A stretch of DNA of 64,000 nt, taken from contig NZ_JAPDRF010000007.1 in assembly GCF_040706615.1 (NCBI RefSeq), forward strand, positions 282,849 through 346,848, in the 5' to 3' direction. Positions 11,034 to 19,312 of the stretch are shown here, in pieces. The notes below the pieces were generated by a model, which searched no databases, was not told the origin of the DNA, and saw only the letters and a program-made list of their open reading frames with translations. Both the position numbers and the translations under genes were made by a program. The first letter of the stretch is position 1, and every line of letters begins with the position of its first letter. This DNA comes from Lentisalinibacter sediminis (lineage in GTDB: Bacteria; Pseudomonadota; Gammaproteobacteria; Steroidobacterales; Woeseiaceae).

Positions 11034-11116
11034 CGCTGTTTCCTTGTTCTTGTCGGGACGGCAGAGAAGATACCACGGTTCGGGCGACCCGGACCGGGCC
11101 GATCGGCGGCCGGGAT

Positions 11117-11704
11117 TCACTCCGCGACGAATGCCCGATGCGCGAGGAACTGCATCCAGCGGATGTACTCCTTCGTCGACCAGCCGCATTCGAGCGTGAG
11201 ATGCTCCCAGTTCGGCACGAGGAGCATCGTCCACAGCGCCTCGGTGGCCTTCGCCCGCGTCCAGCCCTGCGCCAGCGTGCCGTCGGCATGCAGCGCATCG
11301 ATCGCGGCGCGGCAGCCGTCCTTCATCGCGATCATGCGATCGCGCCACGCGGCGGCCGCCGCCTCGTCGGAGTGCTGCGCCACCATGAGTGCCTTGCCGA
11401 CGCCATAGATCTCGGGGATGAAGTTGCCCCAGAACTCGATGTAGAGGCGCAGGCGCTCCACGCCCTTCTCCGCTGCCCGCGAGGGGGCCAGCCTGACGTT
11501 TACGTCGAGCAGTTCGTCACGGTAGAGCGTTGCGGCGATCAGCAGCTCCGTGCGGGACGCGAAATGCAGGTAGACCGCCTGGCGAGAGATTCCCGCCGCC
11601 TTTGCGATGTCCCCCATCCGCACCCCGTGGCCGCCCTTCTGTTCGAGCATCGCGATGGTGGCTTCGAGGATTCGGGTGCGCGTTTCGGAATTTTCGCTTG
11701 ACAT
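11117..11704 (-). CDS. TetR-family transcriptional regulator
   Basis: A 195-residue TetR regulator. The N-terminal helix-turn-helix lies at about residues 25-50 (MGDIAKAAGISRQAVYLHF). The C-terminal ligand domain is helical and Trp-rich. The start at 11704 (MSSENSE) is chosen; an ATG four codons upstream is possible. It is divergent from the 69-residue membrane protein/NmrA/DUF1772 genes. Two adjacent TTGAC-N5-GTCAA palindromes sit in the intergenic region, a typical autoregulatory TetR layout. The ligand cannot be inferred. Confidence 0.93.
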   Translation of the reverse strand: MSSENSETRTRILEATIAMLEQKGGHGVRMGDIAKAAGISRQAVYLHFASRTELLIAATLYRDELLDVNVRLAPSRAAEKGVERLRLYIEFWGNFIPEIYGVGKALMVAQHSDEAAAAAWRDRMIAMKDGCRAAIDALHADGTLAQGWTRAKATEALWTMLLVPNWEHLTLECGWSTKEYIRWMQFLAHRAFVAE

Positions 11705-11725
11705 GGTGTAAAGCATCCCTTATGG

Positions 11726-11755
11726 TTGACGCCATGTCAATTGACACAGTGTCAA
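11726..11755. promoter_or_regulatory. tandem TetR operators (two 15-bp palindromes)
   Basis: TTGACGCCATGTCAA (11726-11740) is followed without a gap by TTGACACAGTGTCAA (11741-11755). Both share the arms TTGAC...GTCAA, and the second is perfect over seven bases per arm around a central A. They lie 22 bp upstream of the TetR start and about 20 bp upstream of the divergent gene, so occupancy could block both promoters. Confidence 0.75.
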
Positions 11756-11774
11756 GTGAGCAGGAGAAACCGTC

Positions 11775-11984
11775 ATGAATTCAAGAAGAAAAGCCATATT
11801 CGACGGGGTGACGGGCGCGCGGCTGGCCCTCGCTTTCAGCGGACTGGTGGCCGTCGCGATCGCCGCGACGATCCTCGCCGTGGACGGTATGCCTCACAGC
11901 GGCATCGTGAGCGCCGCCGGTATCGAGATCGTCATCGGTGTGATCTGCCTGCTGACCCTGCTGCACTTCCGTCGCGCCAACTGA
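11775..11984 (+). CDS. small two-helix membrane protein, unknown function
   Basis: A 69-residue protein with two predicted membrane segments (about residues 15-36 and 44-64) separated by a short DGMPHSG loop and ending in basic residues. I do not recognise the family. The ATG at 11775 follows AGGAG at 11761-11765. It heads a probable operon with the NmrA-like reductase (39 bp downstream) and the DUF1772 protein, divergent from tetR and probably under its control. Confidence 0.7.
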   Translation: MNSRRKAIFDGVTGARLALAFSGLVAVAIAATILAVDGMPHSGIVSAAGIEIVIGVICLLTLLHFRRAN

Positions 11985-12023
11985 GCCAGAACAACCGAAG
12001 CTGAAGCACCGAAGGAGAAAACC

Positions 12024-12893
12024 ATGAAAGACAACAATCAGATCGAGACTGCAGCCGGGCTGACCCTGCTGACCGGCGGCAACGGCAAGGTGGGCCGCCG
12101 GGTGGCTCGCGCCCTGGAGGCCCGGAGCATGGAGATCCGGATCGGGTCCCGCACCGGGACGCCCGCCTTCGACTGGGAGGACGCCGATACTTGGGACGCG
12201 GCACTCGCCGGTGTGACGGCGGCGTACATCGCCTACGTTCCCGACCTCGCGGTGCCCGGTGCGGCAGACACCATCCGTGCCTTCGTGGCCCGGGCCGTCG
12301 GTGCGGGCGTCCGGCGTCTGGTGCTGCTGTCCGGCCGGGGCGAGGAAGAGGCCCAGGCCTGCGAGCGGATCGTGCAGGCCTCGCGCGTGGACTGGACGAT
12401 CGTTCGCGCCGGCTGGTTCATGCAGAACTTCTCGGAGGGCGAGTTCCTGCCGATGGTCATGGACGGCGCCATCACGCTGCCGGCGAGGGACATTGCGGAG
12501 CCCTTCATCGACGTGAACGACATCGCGGACGTGGTTGCGGCGGCCCTGAGTGAGCCCGGTCATGCCGGCGAGGTCTACGAGGTCACCGGTCCGCGGGCGC
12601 TGACCTTCGCGGAACTGGCCGCGGAGATCTCGGCGGCGGCCGGTCGCCAGGTCTCGTTCGTGCGTATCCCGCAGGAGGCGTTCACCGCCGCGCTGGCGGA
12701 TGCCGGCGTTCCGGCCGACGTGGCCTGGTTGCTCGATTACCTCTTCGGCACCGTGCTCGATGGCCGTAACACGAACGTCTGCGACGGCGTGCAGCGAGCA
12801 CTCGGCCGCGAACCCGCGGATTTCACCGACTTTGTGCACCGGGTTGCGGCCCGCGGCACCTGGAATACGGGCACCGCGGAGGCGGTGGCATGA
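12024..12893 (+). CDS. NmrA-like NAD(P)-binding protein
   Basis: A 289-residue atypical SDR of the NmrA/HSCARG type. The N-terminal glycine motif reads TGGNGKVGRRVARAL (residues 17-31). The family phrase WTIVRAGWFMQNFSEG is near 130 and FIDVNDIADVVAAAL near 165. These proteins bind NAD(P)(H) and act as redox sensors or quinone/flavin reductases; they lack the classical Y-x3-K. Its stop overlaps the start of the DUF1772 gene (ATGA at 12890-12893). The arrangement TetR, NmrA-like, DUF1772 recurs in proteobacteria and is often linked to electrophile or quinone stress. Confidence 0.9.
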   Translation: MKDNNQIETAAGLTLLTGGNGKVGRRVARALEARSMEIRIGSRTGTPAFDWEDADTWDAALAGVTAAYIAYVPDLAVPGAADTIRAFVARAVGAGVRRLVLLSGRGEEEAQACERIVQASRVDWTIVRAGWFMQNFSEGEFLPMVMDGAITLPARDIAEPFIDVNDIADVVAAALSEPGHAGEVYEVTGPRALTFAELAAEISAAAGRQVSFVRIPQEAFTAALADAGVPADVAWLLDYLFGTVLDGRNTNVCDGVQRALGREPADFTDFVHRVAARGTWNTGTAEAVA

Positions 12894-13387
12894 GCGGGGT
12901 GACGGAAGTGGCGGTAATTGCCCCTGTGGCCGCCGTGGCGGCGCTGCTCGGCTCGGCAATCGTCGCCGGGGTCTTCTTCGCCTTCTCCAGCTTCGTCATG
13001 GGCGCGCTGGCGCGCCTGCCGGCGGCGGAGGGGATCGCGGCGATGCAGTCGATCAACGTCGTGGTCCTGAACCGGTCGTTCCTCGGCACGTTCGTCGGCA
13101 CTGCAGTCGTGTCGCTGGTGGTCGCCGGCCTGGCCGTCGCCGGCTGGGGGAGCCCGCAGGCACCCTGGTTCCTGGCGGGTGCGCTCGCTTACCTGGTTGG
13201 CACGTTTCTGGTGACGGGTCTCGGTAACGTCCCGCTCAACGACCGGCTCGCGGCGGTCTGCGCGGCGGATCCGGAGGCCGTTCCGCTCTGGGAGCACTAC
13301 CTCGAAGGCTGGACGCGCCTGAACACGTTGCGCACCGTCGCGGCCGCCGCGGCCGTTCTATTGTTCACCGCGGGCCTGCGGCACTAG
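12890..13387 (+). CDS. DUF1772 (anthrone-oxygenase-like) membrane protein
   Basis: This 165-residue protein has four membrane segments (starting at about residues 10, 55, 85 and 140) and the family features FFAFSSFVMGALARLPAAEGI near residue 30 and NVPLNDRLA near 113. DUF1772 proteins are related to fungal anthrone oxygenases, but bacterial roles are mostly unknown. It is translationally coupled to the upstream NmrA-like gene and ends just before a terminator. Confidence 0.85.
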   Translation: MSGVTEVAVIAPVAAVAALLGSAIVAGVFFAFSSFVMGALARLPAAEGIAAMQSINVVVLNRSFLGTFVGTAVVSLVVAGLAVAGWGSPQAPWFLAGALAYLVGTFLVTGLGNVPLNDRLAAVCAADPEAVPLWEHYLEGWTRLNTLRTVAAAAAVLLFTAGLRH

Positions 13388-13389
13388 GT

Positions 13390-13414
13390 CGAGCCCGGGG
13401 CTCGCTCGTTTTTT
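13390..13414 (+). terminator. rho-independent terminator after the NmrA/DUF1772 operon
   Basis: The hairpin CGAGCC-CGG-GGCTCG at 13390-13404 is followed by CTCG and six T residues (13409-13414), two bases after the DUF1772 stop codon. Confidence 0.75.
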
Positions 13415-13561
13415 GCCGACCGATTAAACGGTTACGCATGATCTGTGGGCAATCGTTTTCCCGGGGCACAGTGTCCCAAAAATTGAATCGCATGACGGTC
13501 CTTTATCCGGTTTAATTAATGACCGTGACGCTTCGTGTGTTACTGAAAGGGGAAAACTGCA

Positions 13562-15841
13562 ATGCGTAAACAACCGATACTACTACTCGCTGCCATGGCG
13601 ATAACGATATCGCCTGCGGTGGCGTCCGAGATGTCACCCGTGGTGGCATCCGAGAAGGCTCTCGGCCCGAGTGAAGCCAAGCCGAACAGCTTCTGGTGGC
13701 CGGAGCAGCTGGATCTGACGCCGCTGCGCCAGCACGACGAAGAGTCCAACCCTTACGGTGAGGACTTCGACTATGCCGAGGCGTTCGCCGCCCTCGATCT
13801 GAAACAGGTCAAATCGGATATCGAGACCGTGCTGACCGATTCCCAGGACTGGTGGCCCGCCGACTGGGGTCATTACGGTCCGCTGATGATCCGCATGGCC
13901 TGGCACAGCGCGGGCACCTACCGCGTGCACGACGGCCGTGGCGGTGCCGGCGGCGGTCAGCAGCGGTTCGATCCGCTGAACAGCTGGCCGGACAACGCCA
14001 ACCTGGACAAGGCTCGTCGGCTGCTGTGGCCGATCAAGCAGAAGTACGGCCGCAGCCTCTCCTGGGCCGACCTGATGATCCTGGCGGGCAACGTCTCGCT
14101 GGAGTCCATGGGCTTCAAGACCTTCGGTTTCGCGGGCGGTCGCGAGGACGACTGGGAGCCGGAGATCGTCAACTGGGGTCCCGAGACCGAGATGCTCGGA
14201 CGCGACCGGTTCGACGAGAAGGGCGAACTGCGAGGTTCGCTCGCCGCTATGCAGATGGGCCTCATCTACGTAAACCCCGAGGGTCCCGGCGGAAATCCCG
14301 ATCCGATCGCCTCGGCGAAGCAGATTCGTGCGAGCTTCGGCCGCATGGCAATGGACGACGCGGAGACCGTTGCCCTGATCGCCGGTGGTCACACCTTCGG
14401 CAAGGTGCACGGCGCAGCGAAGCCCGGCGATTGCGTCGGACCGGAACCGGCTGCCGCGGACCTCGAGGAGCAGGGCCTGGGCTGGCAGAACAAGTGCGGC
14501 AAGGGCAACGCCGAGGACACCATCACGAGCGGCCTCGAAGGCGCCTGGACGCAGACACCGACTCAGTGGTCGATGCTGTATCTCGCCAACCTGTTCAACT
14601 TCGAGTGGGAGCAGACCCGCAGCCCGGCCGGCGCCATTCAGTGGGTGCCGAAGGACGGCGCTGCCGCAGACAGCGTTCCCGACGCTCACGTCGAGGGCAA
14701 GCGTAATCCGCCCATCATGCTGACCACGGACCTCGCCCTGAAGGAAGATCCGGCCTACCGCAAGATCTCGAAGCGGTTCCTGGAGAACCCCGACGAGTTC
14801 GAGGACGCGTTCGCACGGGCCTGGTTCAAGCTGACGCACCGTGACATGGGCCCCCGCGCCCGCTACGTCGGTGCCGAGGTGCCCGAGGAAGCGCTGCTCT
14901 GGCAGGATCCCATCCCCGCCGTCGACCACGAACTGATCGATGCCGGCGACGTCGCCGAGCTGAAGGCGGAGATCCTGGATTCCGGTCTGACGACCGCCGA
15001 GCTCGTGCGCACGGCCTGGGCGTCTGCGTCCACCTTCCGCGGCACCGACATGCGCGGTGGCGCCAACGGGGCGCGCATCCGCCTCGCGCCGCAGCGCGAC
15101 TGGCCCGTGAACAACCCGAGGGAACTCGACCGGGTGCTGAAGAAGCTCACGAGCATCCAGAAGGACTTCAACAAGTCGCTGTCGGGTGACAAGCAGGTTT
15201 CGCTGGCGGACGTGATCGTGCTCGGCGGTGCCGCCGCCGTCGAGCAGGCCGCGAAGAAGGCCGGCTACGATGTGCAGGTGCCCTTCGTGCCGGGTCGCAT
15301 GGATGCGAGCCAGGAGCAGACCGACGTCGAGTCCTTCGCTTATCTGAAGCCGACTGCCGATGCCTTCCGCAACTACTATGGCGAGAACAACTACAGCTCG
15401 CCGGCGGAGATGATGGTGGAGAAGGCCGACCTGCTGACGCTGACGGTGCCGGAGATGACGGTGCTCATCGGCGGCATGCGGGCCCTGGACGCCAACACCG
15501 GCGGCGCCGACCACGGCGTGTTCACCGATCGTCCCGGCACGCTGAGCAACGACTTCTTCGTCAACCTGCTCGACATGTCGACGAAGTGGCAGAAGGCCTC
15601 GACCGAGGGCATCTACGAGGGTCGCGACCGGGAGACCGGTGAAGTGCAGTGGACCGCCACCCCGGTGGATCTGATCTTCGGTTCCAACTCGGAGCTGCGG
15701 GCCGTTGCCGAGGCGTACGCGGCGGACGATGCGCGCGAGAAGTTCGTGCGTGACTTCGTCAATGCGTGGGCCAAGGTGATGACCCTGGACCGCTTCGACA
15801 TCGAGGAAGTCCCGTCTGCCGGCATGGTGGCCAGCCGCTGA
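13562..15841 (+). CDS. katG: exported catalase-peroxidase KatG
   Basis: A 759-residue bifunctional haem catalase-peroxidase. The distal triad Arg111-Trp114-His115 lies in RMAWHSAGTYR and the proximal His277 in AGGHTFGK. The Trp-Tyr-Met cross-link needed for catalase activity is intact (Trp114, Tyr236 in MGLIYVNPEGP, Met262 in RMAMDDAET). The C-terminal degenerate peroxidase domain is complete. Unlike most KatG proteins it begins with a cleavable signal peptide (hydrophobic residues 5-20, cleavage near AVA-SE at 21), so it should be periplasmic, like KatP. It is monocistronic with a strong terminator. No recognisable OxyR site was identified in the 174 bp leader. Confidence 0.97.
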   Translation: MRKQPILLLAAMAITISPAVASEMSPVVASEKALGPSEAKPNSFWWPEQLDLTPLRQHDEESNPYGEDFDYAEAFAALDLKQVKSDIETVLTDSQDWWPADWGHYGPLMIRMAWHSAGTYRVHDGRGGAGGGQQRFDPLNSWPDNANLDKARRLLWPIKQKYGRSLSWADLMILAGNVSLESMGFKTFGFAGGREDDWEPEIVNWGPETEMLGRDRFDEKGELRGSLAAMQMGLIYVNPEGPGGNPDPIASAKQIRASFGRMAMDDAETVALIAGGHTFGKVHGAAKPGDCVGPEPAAADLEEQGLGWQNKCGKGNAEDTITSGLEGAWTQTPTQWSMLYLANLFNFEWEQTRSPAGAIQWVPKDGAAADSVPDAHVEGKRNPPIMLTTDLALKEDPAYRKISKRFLENPDEFEDAFARAWFKLTHRDMGPRARYVGAEVPEEALLWQDPIPAVDHELIDAGDVAELKAEILDSGLTTAELVRTAWASASTFRGTDMRGGANGARIRLAPQRDWPVNNPRELDRVLKKLTSIQKDFNKSLSGDKQVSLADVIVLGGAAAVEQAAKKAGYDVQVPFVPGRMDASQEQTDVESFAYLKPTADAFRNYYGENNYSSPAEMMVEKADLLTLTVPEMTVLIGGMRALDANTGGADHGVFTDRPGTLSNDFFVNLLDMSTKWQKASTEGIYEGRDRETGEVQWTATPVDLIFGSNSELRAVAEAYAADDAREKFVRDFVNAWAKVMTLDRFDIEEVPSAGMVASR

Positions 15842-15905
15842 AACGCAGCTGATGCCACTATGGTCACAGCGCCGCTCTAGCGGCCCGTGACCGGCCGAAA
15901 ACGGA

Positions 15906-15937
15906 ACGGCGGCGTAGGGATGCGCCGCCGTTTCTTT
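15906..15937 (+). terminator. rho-independent terminator of katG
   Basis: A perfect 9-bp stem ACGGCGGCG/CGCCGCCGT (15906-15914 and 15923-15931) with an 8-nt loop is followed by TTCTTT. Confidence 0.85.
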
Positions 15938-15950
15938 GTATCCAGGCGGC

Positions 15951-16649
15951 TCAGGCGTCCGGGACCAGCCCACCCCGGTAAGCGCCCTCCCGCTTGTACC
16001 GCGCCACCAGCCGGTCGGCCAGCCGGGTGGGCTCCGGGAGCCGGTAACCACGGCCGCAGGCCAGCACCCAATCGATGCTGGATTCGTGATCGACGAGGTG
16101 TCCCGGGCTGACGTAGAGCGGCTTCACGCCGTCACGGGTACGCAGTACGGAGCCGATGCGCTCGTCCTCGTCCATCAATGGGGCAACCGACCCGCGCCGC
16201 TGCCCGGGTTCCCGGTGGGTGCCGCACAGCCGCGATTTGGCACAGCCGACGGTGGGAAGGCCGACGATGAGCCCCAAATGCGTAGCGAGGCCCATCCGCC
16301 GCGGGTGCGCGATGCCCTGGCCGTCACAGAGGATGCCGCCCACCGGCGTCTGCAGTCGGCGCAGCACCTGAAGCAATACCGGTACCTCCCGGAAGGAGAG
16401 CAGGCCCGGTACGTAGGGGAAGCGCAGCGGCGCCCGCGCGGCGCGGGTCTCGACCACCGTCTTTCCGGCCGTGTCCCAGACCACGCCGACGGCGACGACC
16501 GAGTCGCCCAGGAACGCGCAGTCCAGCCCGGCGATGCGACGGGGCAGCGGCGCAGGCCGCAGTCGGACGCGGTCCCGCAGGCGGCGCTGTACGGTGACCG
16601 CCTGCTTCGGCGTGAGCTTCCACGGATGGGGAGACCGCGGGATCTTCAT
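15951..16649 (-). CDS. nfi: deoxyinosine 3'-endonuclease (endonuclease V)
   Basis: A 232-residue endonuclease V, which nicks DNA one base 3' of deoxyinosine. Catalytic and wedge residues are present: Asp in AGLDCAF near residue 43, the wedge PYVPGLLSFRE with its Tyr and catalytic Glu near 78-88, and Asp/His in DGQGIAHPRRMGLATH near 109-124. It overlaps the response-regulator gene upstream by four bases (ATGA at 16646-16649), so this repair gene is translationally coupled to a two-component system, an unusual context. Confidence 0.95.
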   Translation of the reverse strand: MKIPRSPHPWKLTPKQAVTVQRRLRDRVRLRPAPLPRRIAGLDCAFLGDSVVAVGVVWDTAGKTVVETRAARAPLRFPYVPGLLSFREVPVLLQVLRRLQTPVGGILCDGQGIAHPRRMGLATHLGLIVGLPTVGCAKSRLCGTHREPGQRRGSVAPLMDEDERIGSVLRTRDGVKPLYVSPGHLVDHESSIDWVLACGRGYRLPEPTRLADRLVARYKREGAYRGGLVPDA

Positions 16650-17311
16650 CCTGGGCCCCGGCTACGGCCGGCAAGCAATCCCATCTCGATGGCCTTCAGG
16701 ACCGCGCGGGTACGATCGCGGACGCCGAGCTTGCCGAGGATGCTCGATACCTGATTCTTGATGGTGCCTTCGGACCGGCTGAGCGCCGTGGCGATCTCGC
16801 GGTTGCTGTAGCCGCCGGCCATCAGACGGATGACTTCCGTCTCCCGCGGCGTCAGGCGCTCCGGCGGCGCCGCGGCAACGGAACCGGCGCTGCCGGTGAG
16901 TCCGCGCAGCAGCGACTCGGTGACGCCCGGCTGGATCATGGTCCTGCCGGCGGCGACGGACTCGATGGCCTCGATCAGACTCTCCAGCGAGACGTCCTTC
17001 AGCAGGTAACCCTTGGCCCCGGCCTGGATGCCGGCCAGCACCTGGTTGTGGTCGTCGAAGGTCGTAAGGATGATGACGGGGATATCGAGCCCGGCATCGG
17101 CAAGCGCTCGTGTTGCCTCCGCCCCGTCCATGCGCGGCATGCGCATGTCCATGAGGATGACGTCCGGTCGGTGGGTGCTTGCGAGTTCGACCGCCTGGTC
17201 GCCGTCGCCGCCTTCGGCTACCACGGCGACCCGGTCGGACAGTTCGAGCAGGCCGCGGATGCCCTGGCGCACCAGGGTCTGATCGTCGATGAGCAGGAGG
17301 CGGGTGGCCAC
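16646..17311 (-). CDS. NarL/FixJ-family response regulator
   Basis: A 221-residue response regulator. The receiver domain has the acidic pair DD at residues 9-10, phosphoacceptor Asp55 in VILMDMRMPRMDG and Lys in KGYLLKDVS near 104. The C-terminal LuxR helix-turn-helix (LTPRETEVIRLMAGGYSNRE and onward) lies at about 150-205. It forms an operon with the histidine kinase 5 bp upstream and nfi downstream. Closest in style to DesR/LiaR regulators paired with HisKA_3 kinases. Confidence 0.96.
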   Translation of the reverse strand: MATRLLLIDDQTLVRQGIRGLLELSDRVAVVAEGGDGDQAVELASTHRPDVILMDMRMPRMDGAEATRALADAGLDIPVIILTTFDDHNQVLAGIQAGAKGYLLKDVSLESLIEAIESVAAGRTMIQPGVTESLLRGLTGSAGSVAAAPPERLTPRETEVIRLMAGGYSNREIATALSRSEGTIKNQVSSILGKLGVRDRTRAVLKAIEMGLLAGRSRGPG

Positions 17312-17316
17312 GGTGC

Positions 17317-18438
17317 TCAGCCGGGCAGCGGCACGGTGGCGCGCAGCCGCAGCGCCCGTCCGGCGCGGTCCAGCTGCAAAGTGCCGCGCAGCGCCTGCAG
17401 CCGCTCGCGCATGCCGGTCAGTCCGTTGCCCTCGGTGACCTCACCCTGCACGCGGCCGTCGTCGCTCACCTCGAGGTGGATGGCACGATCCGCCTGCCAG
17501 ATACGGATGCGGCACTCGCTGGCGTCGGCGTGACGCAGCGTATTGGTCACCGCCTCCTGTACGCAGCGCAGCAGGGTTTGCGCGATGCCGACGTCGTCGA
17601 TCGCCAGGGCGTCCTCGATGTCGAGGCGCATGTCGAGGCGCGGTGTGCTGCCCACGATCAGCCGGATCGCGGCTTCGAGGTCGAGGCCCTGGTCGTCCCG
17701 CAGTGCGCTGACGGCTTCGCGGACGTCGCTCAGCAGCAGCCGTGCCAGCGCCCGGCACTCGCCGATCTTCTCGCGGGTCTCCCCCACCGAGGTGCGCTCG
17801 GCGATCTGCAGGTTGATCGACAGTGCGGTGAGGTGATGCCCCAGCAGGTCGTGCAGTTCGCGGGCGATACGCGTGCGTTCTCCCTGGCGGGAAGCCTCCG
17901 CGAGCAGGCGTTGCGTGGCCATCAGTTCCCGGTTCAGCGACTCCACCTCGAGACGGGCGGCATCGGCCTCCACCGCGCTGCGCGCGCTCAGGAGCGCGAA
18001 GAGGTGGAAGGTGCCGAACAAGGTCGTCTGGATGGCCGCATTCACGTAGCCGCCCGCCGGGACGTACACCGCGAACCACGCGAGCAAGAGACCGGCCAGC
18101 AGCCACCAGAGCGTGCGCGGGGAATAGAACTCCGCGGCCATTGCGATCCAGATGATCGTGTAGATCGGTACGAAGCTGATACTCGTGAGCGCGCCGATGG
18201 CGAGTGCGCTGACGGGCTGCGACCACAGGGCGGCGAGCCGGAGCAACCGCGCTGCGGAATCGTGTCCCGCAAGCAGGATGCCGCCGAGAATGAGGAGCGC
18301 CAGGATGGCAGCGCCCCAGAACAGGGGCGACGGCTCGCCGGCCCTGCCCGCAATGACGAACAGCGCGAATCCCGTGACCGCCCCCCAGGTGATCCAGGCG
18401 GCTATGGCCGGCAGCGCATCTCCCCGGTCGTGGCTCAT
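17317..18438 (-). CDS. HisKA_3-type membrane sensor histidine kinase
   Basis: A 373-residue kinase with about six N-terminal membrane helices (residues 10-150) and no obvious periplasmic sensor domain, a coiled linker, the dimerisation/phosphoacceptor helix with ARELHDLLGHHLTALSINLQ, and a short C-terminal HATPase_c domain (EAVTNTLRHADAS as N box, SDDGRVQGEVTEGNGLTGMR as G boxes). The organisation resembles DesK, which senses membrane state. The start at 18438 is chosen because the 25 upstream residues are basic and unlike a membrane-kinase N-terminus. It is divergent from the membrane protein gene at 18569, a candidate target. Confidence 0.92.
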   Translation of the reverse strand: MSHDRGDALPAIAAWITWGAVTGFALFVIAGRAGEPSPLFWGAAILALLILGGILLAGHDSAARLLRLAALWSQPVSALAIGALTSISFVPIYTIIWIAMAAEFYSPRTLWWLLAGLLLAWFAVYVPAGGYVNAAIQTTLFGTFHLFALLSARSAVEADAARLEVESLNRELMATQRLLAEASRQGERTRIARELHDLLGHHLTALSINLQIAERTSVGETREKIGECRALARLLLSDVREAVSALRDDQGLDLEAAIRLIVGSTPRLDMRLDIEDALAIDDVGIAQTLLRCVQEAVTNTLRHADASECRIRIWQADRAIHLEVSDDGRVQGEVTEGNGLTGMRERLQALRGTLQLDRAGRALRLRATVPLPG

Positions 18439-18568
18439 GCACCGATTGTGGCGTGAGCGGGCGTGATCCGCCATAGGCCGAAAGTCACGGCGTGTACTCC
18501 TGACCAATGGCACTTAGCGCGCGAGGCTGCGGTGGCTACCGTTGCAGACCAGCAAGGAGGAGAGTCCC

Positions 18569-19312
18569 ATGACCACATTACACGGCCTGTTCGTCGACGC
18601 CCACGTCGCGGTCGCCAGCATCGCGCTGCTCCTGTTCTGGGTGCCCGCATTCGCCCGCAAGGGAAGTCCGCTCCACGTCGGTGCCGGACGTGTCTACGCC
18701 GTCTGCATGTATGCAGTGACGGGCAGCGCGTTCATCGTATCGTTGATGGTGATCGCCGACCCGCTGGGCATCCGCTATCCCGACGGTCTTCCTGCCGGCG
18801 CGGATGCCGCGCGCGTTGCCGCCGGCAACCGGGCCGGCAGCCTGTTCCTGCTGATGCTCTCGGTGCTCGTCTTCGCCAGCGTCCGGCACGGGATGGCCGC
18901 CCTGCGCGAGCGGACCCGGCCGGGCACGCTCTCGCGGCCGCAGCACCGCGGGATACTGGTCGCGCTCGCCGTGCTGGGCCTGATCTCCATTGGGCTGGGC
19001 CTACGGTTCGGGCATCTGTTGCTCATCATCTTCGGTGGTGTCGGCATGCTTGCCGCCATCGGCATGTTCCGGGAGACCCGGAAGCCCGGGATGAGCCACC
19101 GCGAACTGGTGGTCGTGCACCTGAACGGGATGATCGGCAGCGGCATCGGTGCCTATACGGCTTTCTTCGCTTTCGGCGGCAGGAGTTTTCTCGGCGAACT
19201 GCTGCCGGGGCAATGGCACGTAATCCCGTGGATACTGCCGACAGTGATCGGCGTCATCGCCGGCAGCCGCATCAGCCGGCGCTGGCTCGGCCGGCGGGGC
19301 GCGATGCGCTAG
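18569..19312 (+). CDS. polytopic membrane protein (DUF2306-like), unknown function
   Basis: This 247-residue protein has about seven to eight membrane helices and conserved-looking His residues near helix ends (HVAVAS, HVGAGRVYA, HRGILVAL, HLNGMIGSG), the pattern seen in DUF2306 membrane proteins. The start at 18569 is set by the strong ribosome-binding site AAGGAGG at 18554-18560. It is divergent from the histidine kinase by 130 bp, which suggests but does not prove control by that two-component system. Its stop overlaps the convergent gene's stop (CTAG at 19309-19312). Confidence 0.7.
   Translation: MTTLHGLFVDAHVAVASIALLLFWVPAFARKGSPLHVGAGRVYAVCMYAVTGSAFIVSLMVIADPLGIRYPDGLPAGADAARVAAGNRAGSLFLLMLSVLVFASVRHGMAALRERTRPGTLSRPQHRGILVALAVLGLISIGLGLRFGHLLLIIFGGVGMLAAIGMFRETRKPGMSHRELVVVHLNGMIGSGIGAYTAFFAFGGRSFLGELLPGQWHVIPWILPTVIGVIAGSRISRRWLGRRGAMR

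Noticed and set aside
13634..16051. 805-codon antisense frame opposite katG
   Set aside because: His/Arg/Gly-rich shadow translation; katG on the plus strand is unambiguous.
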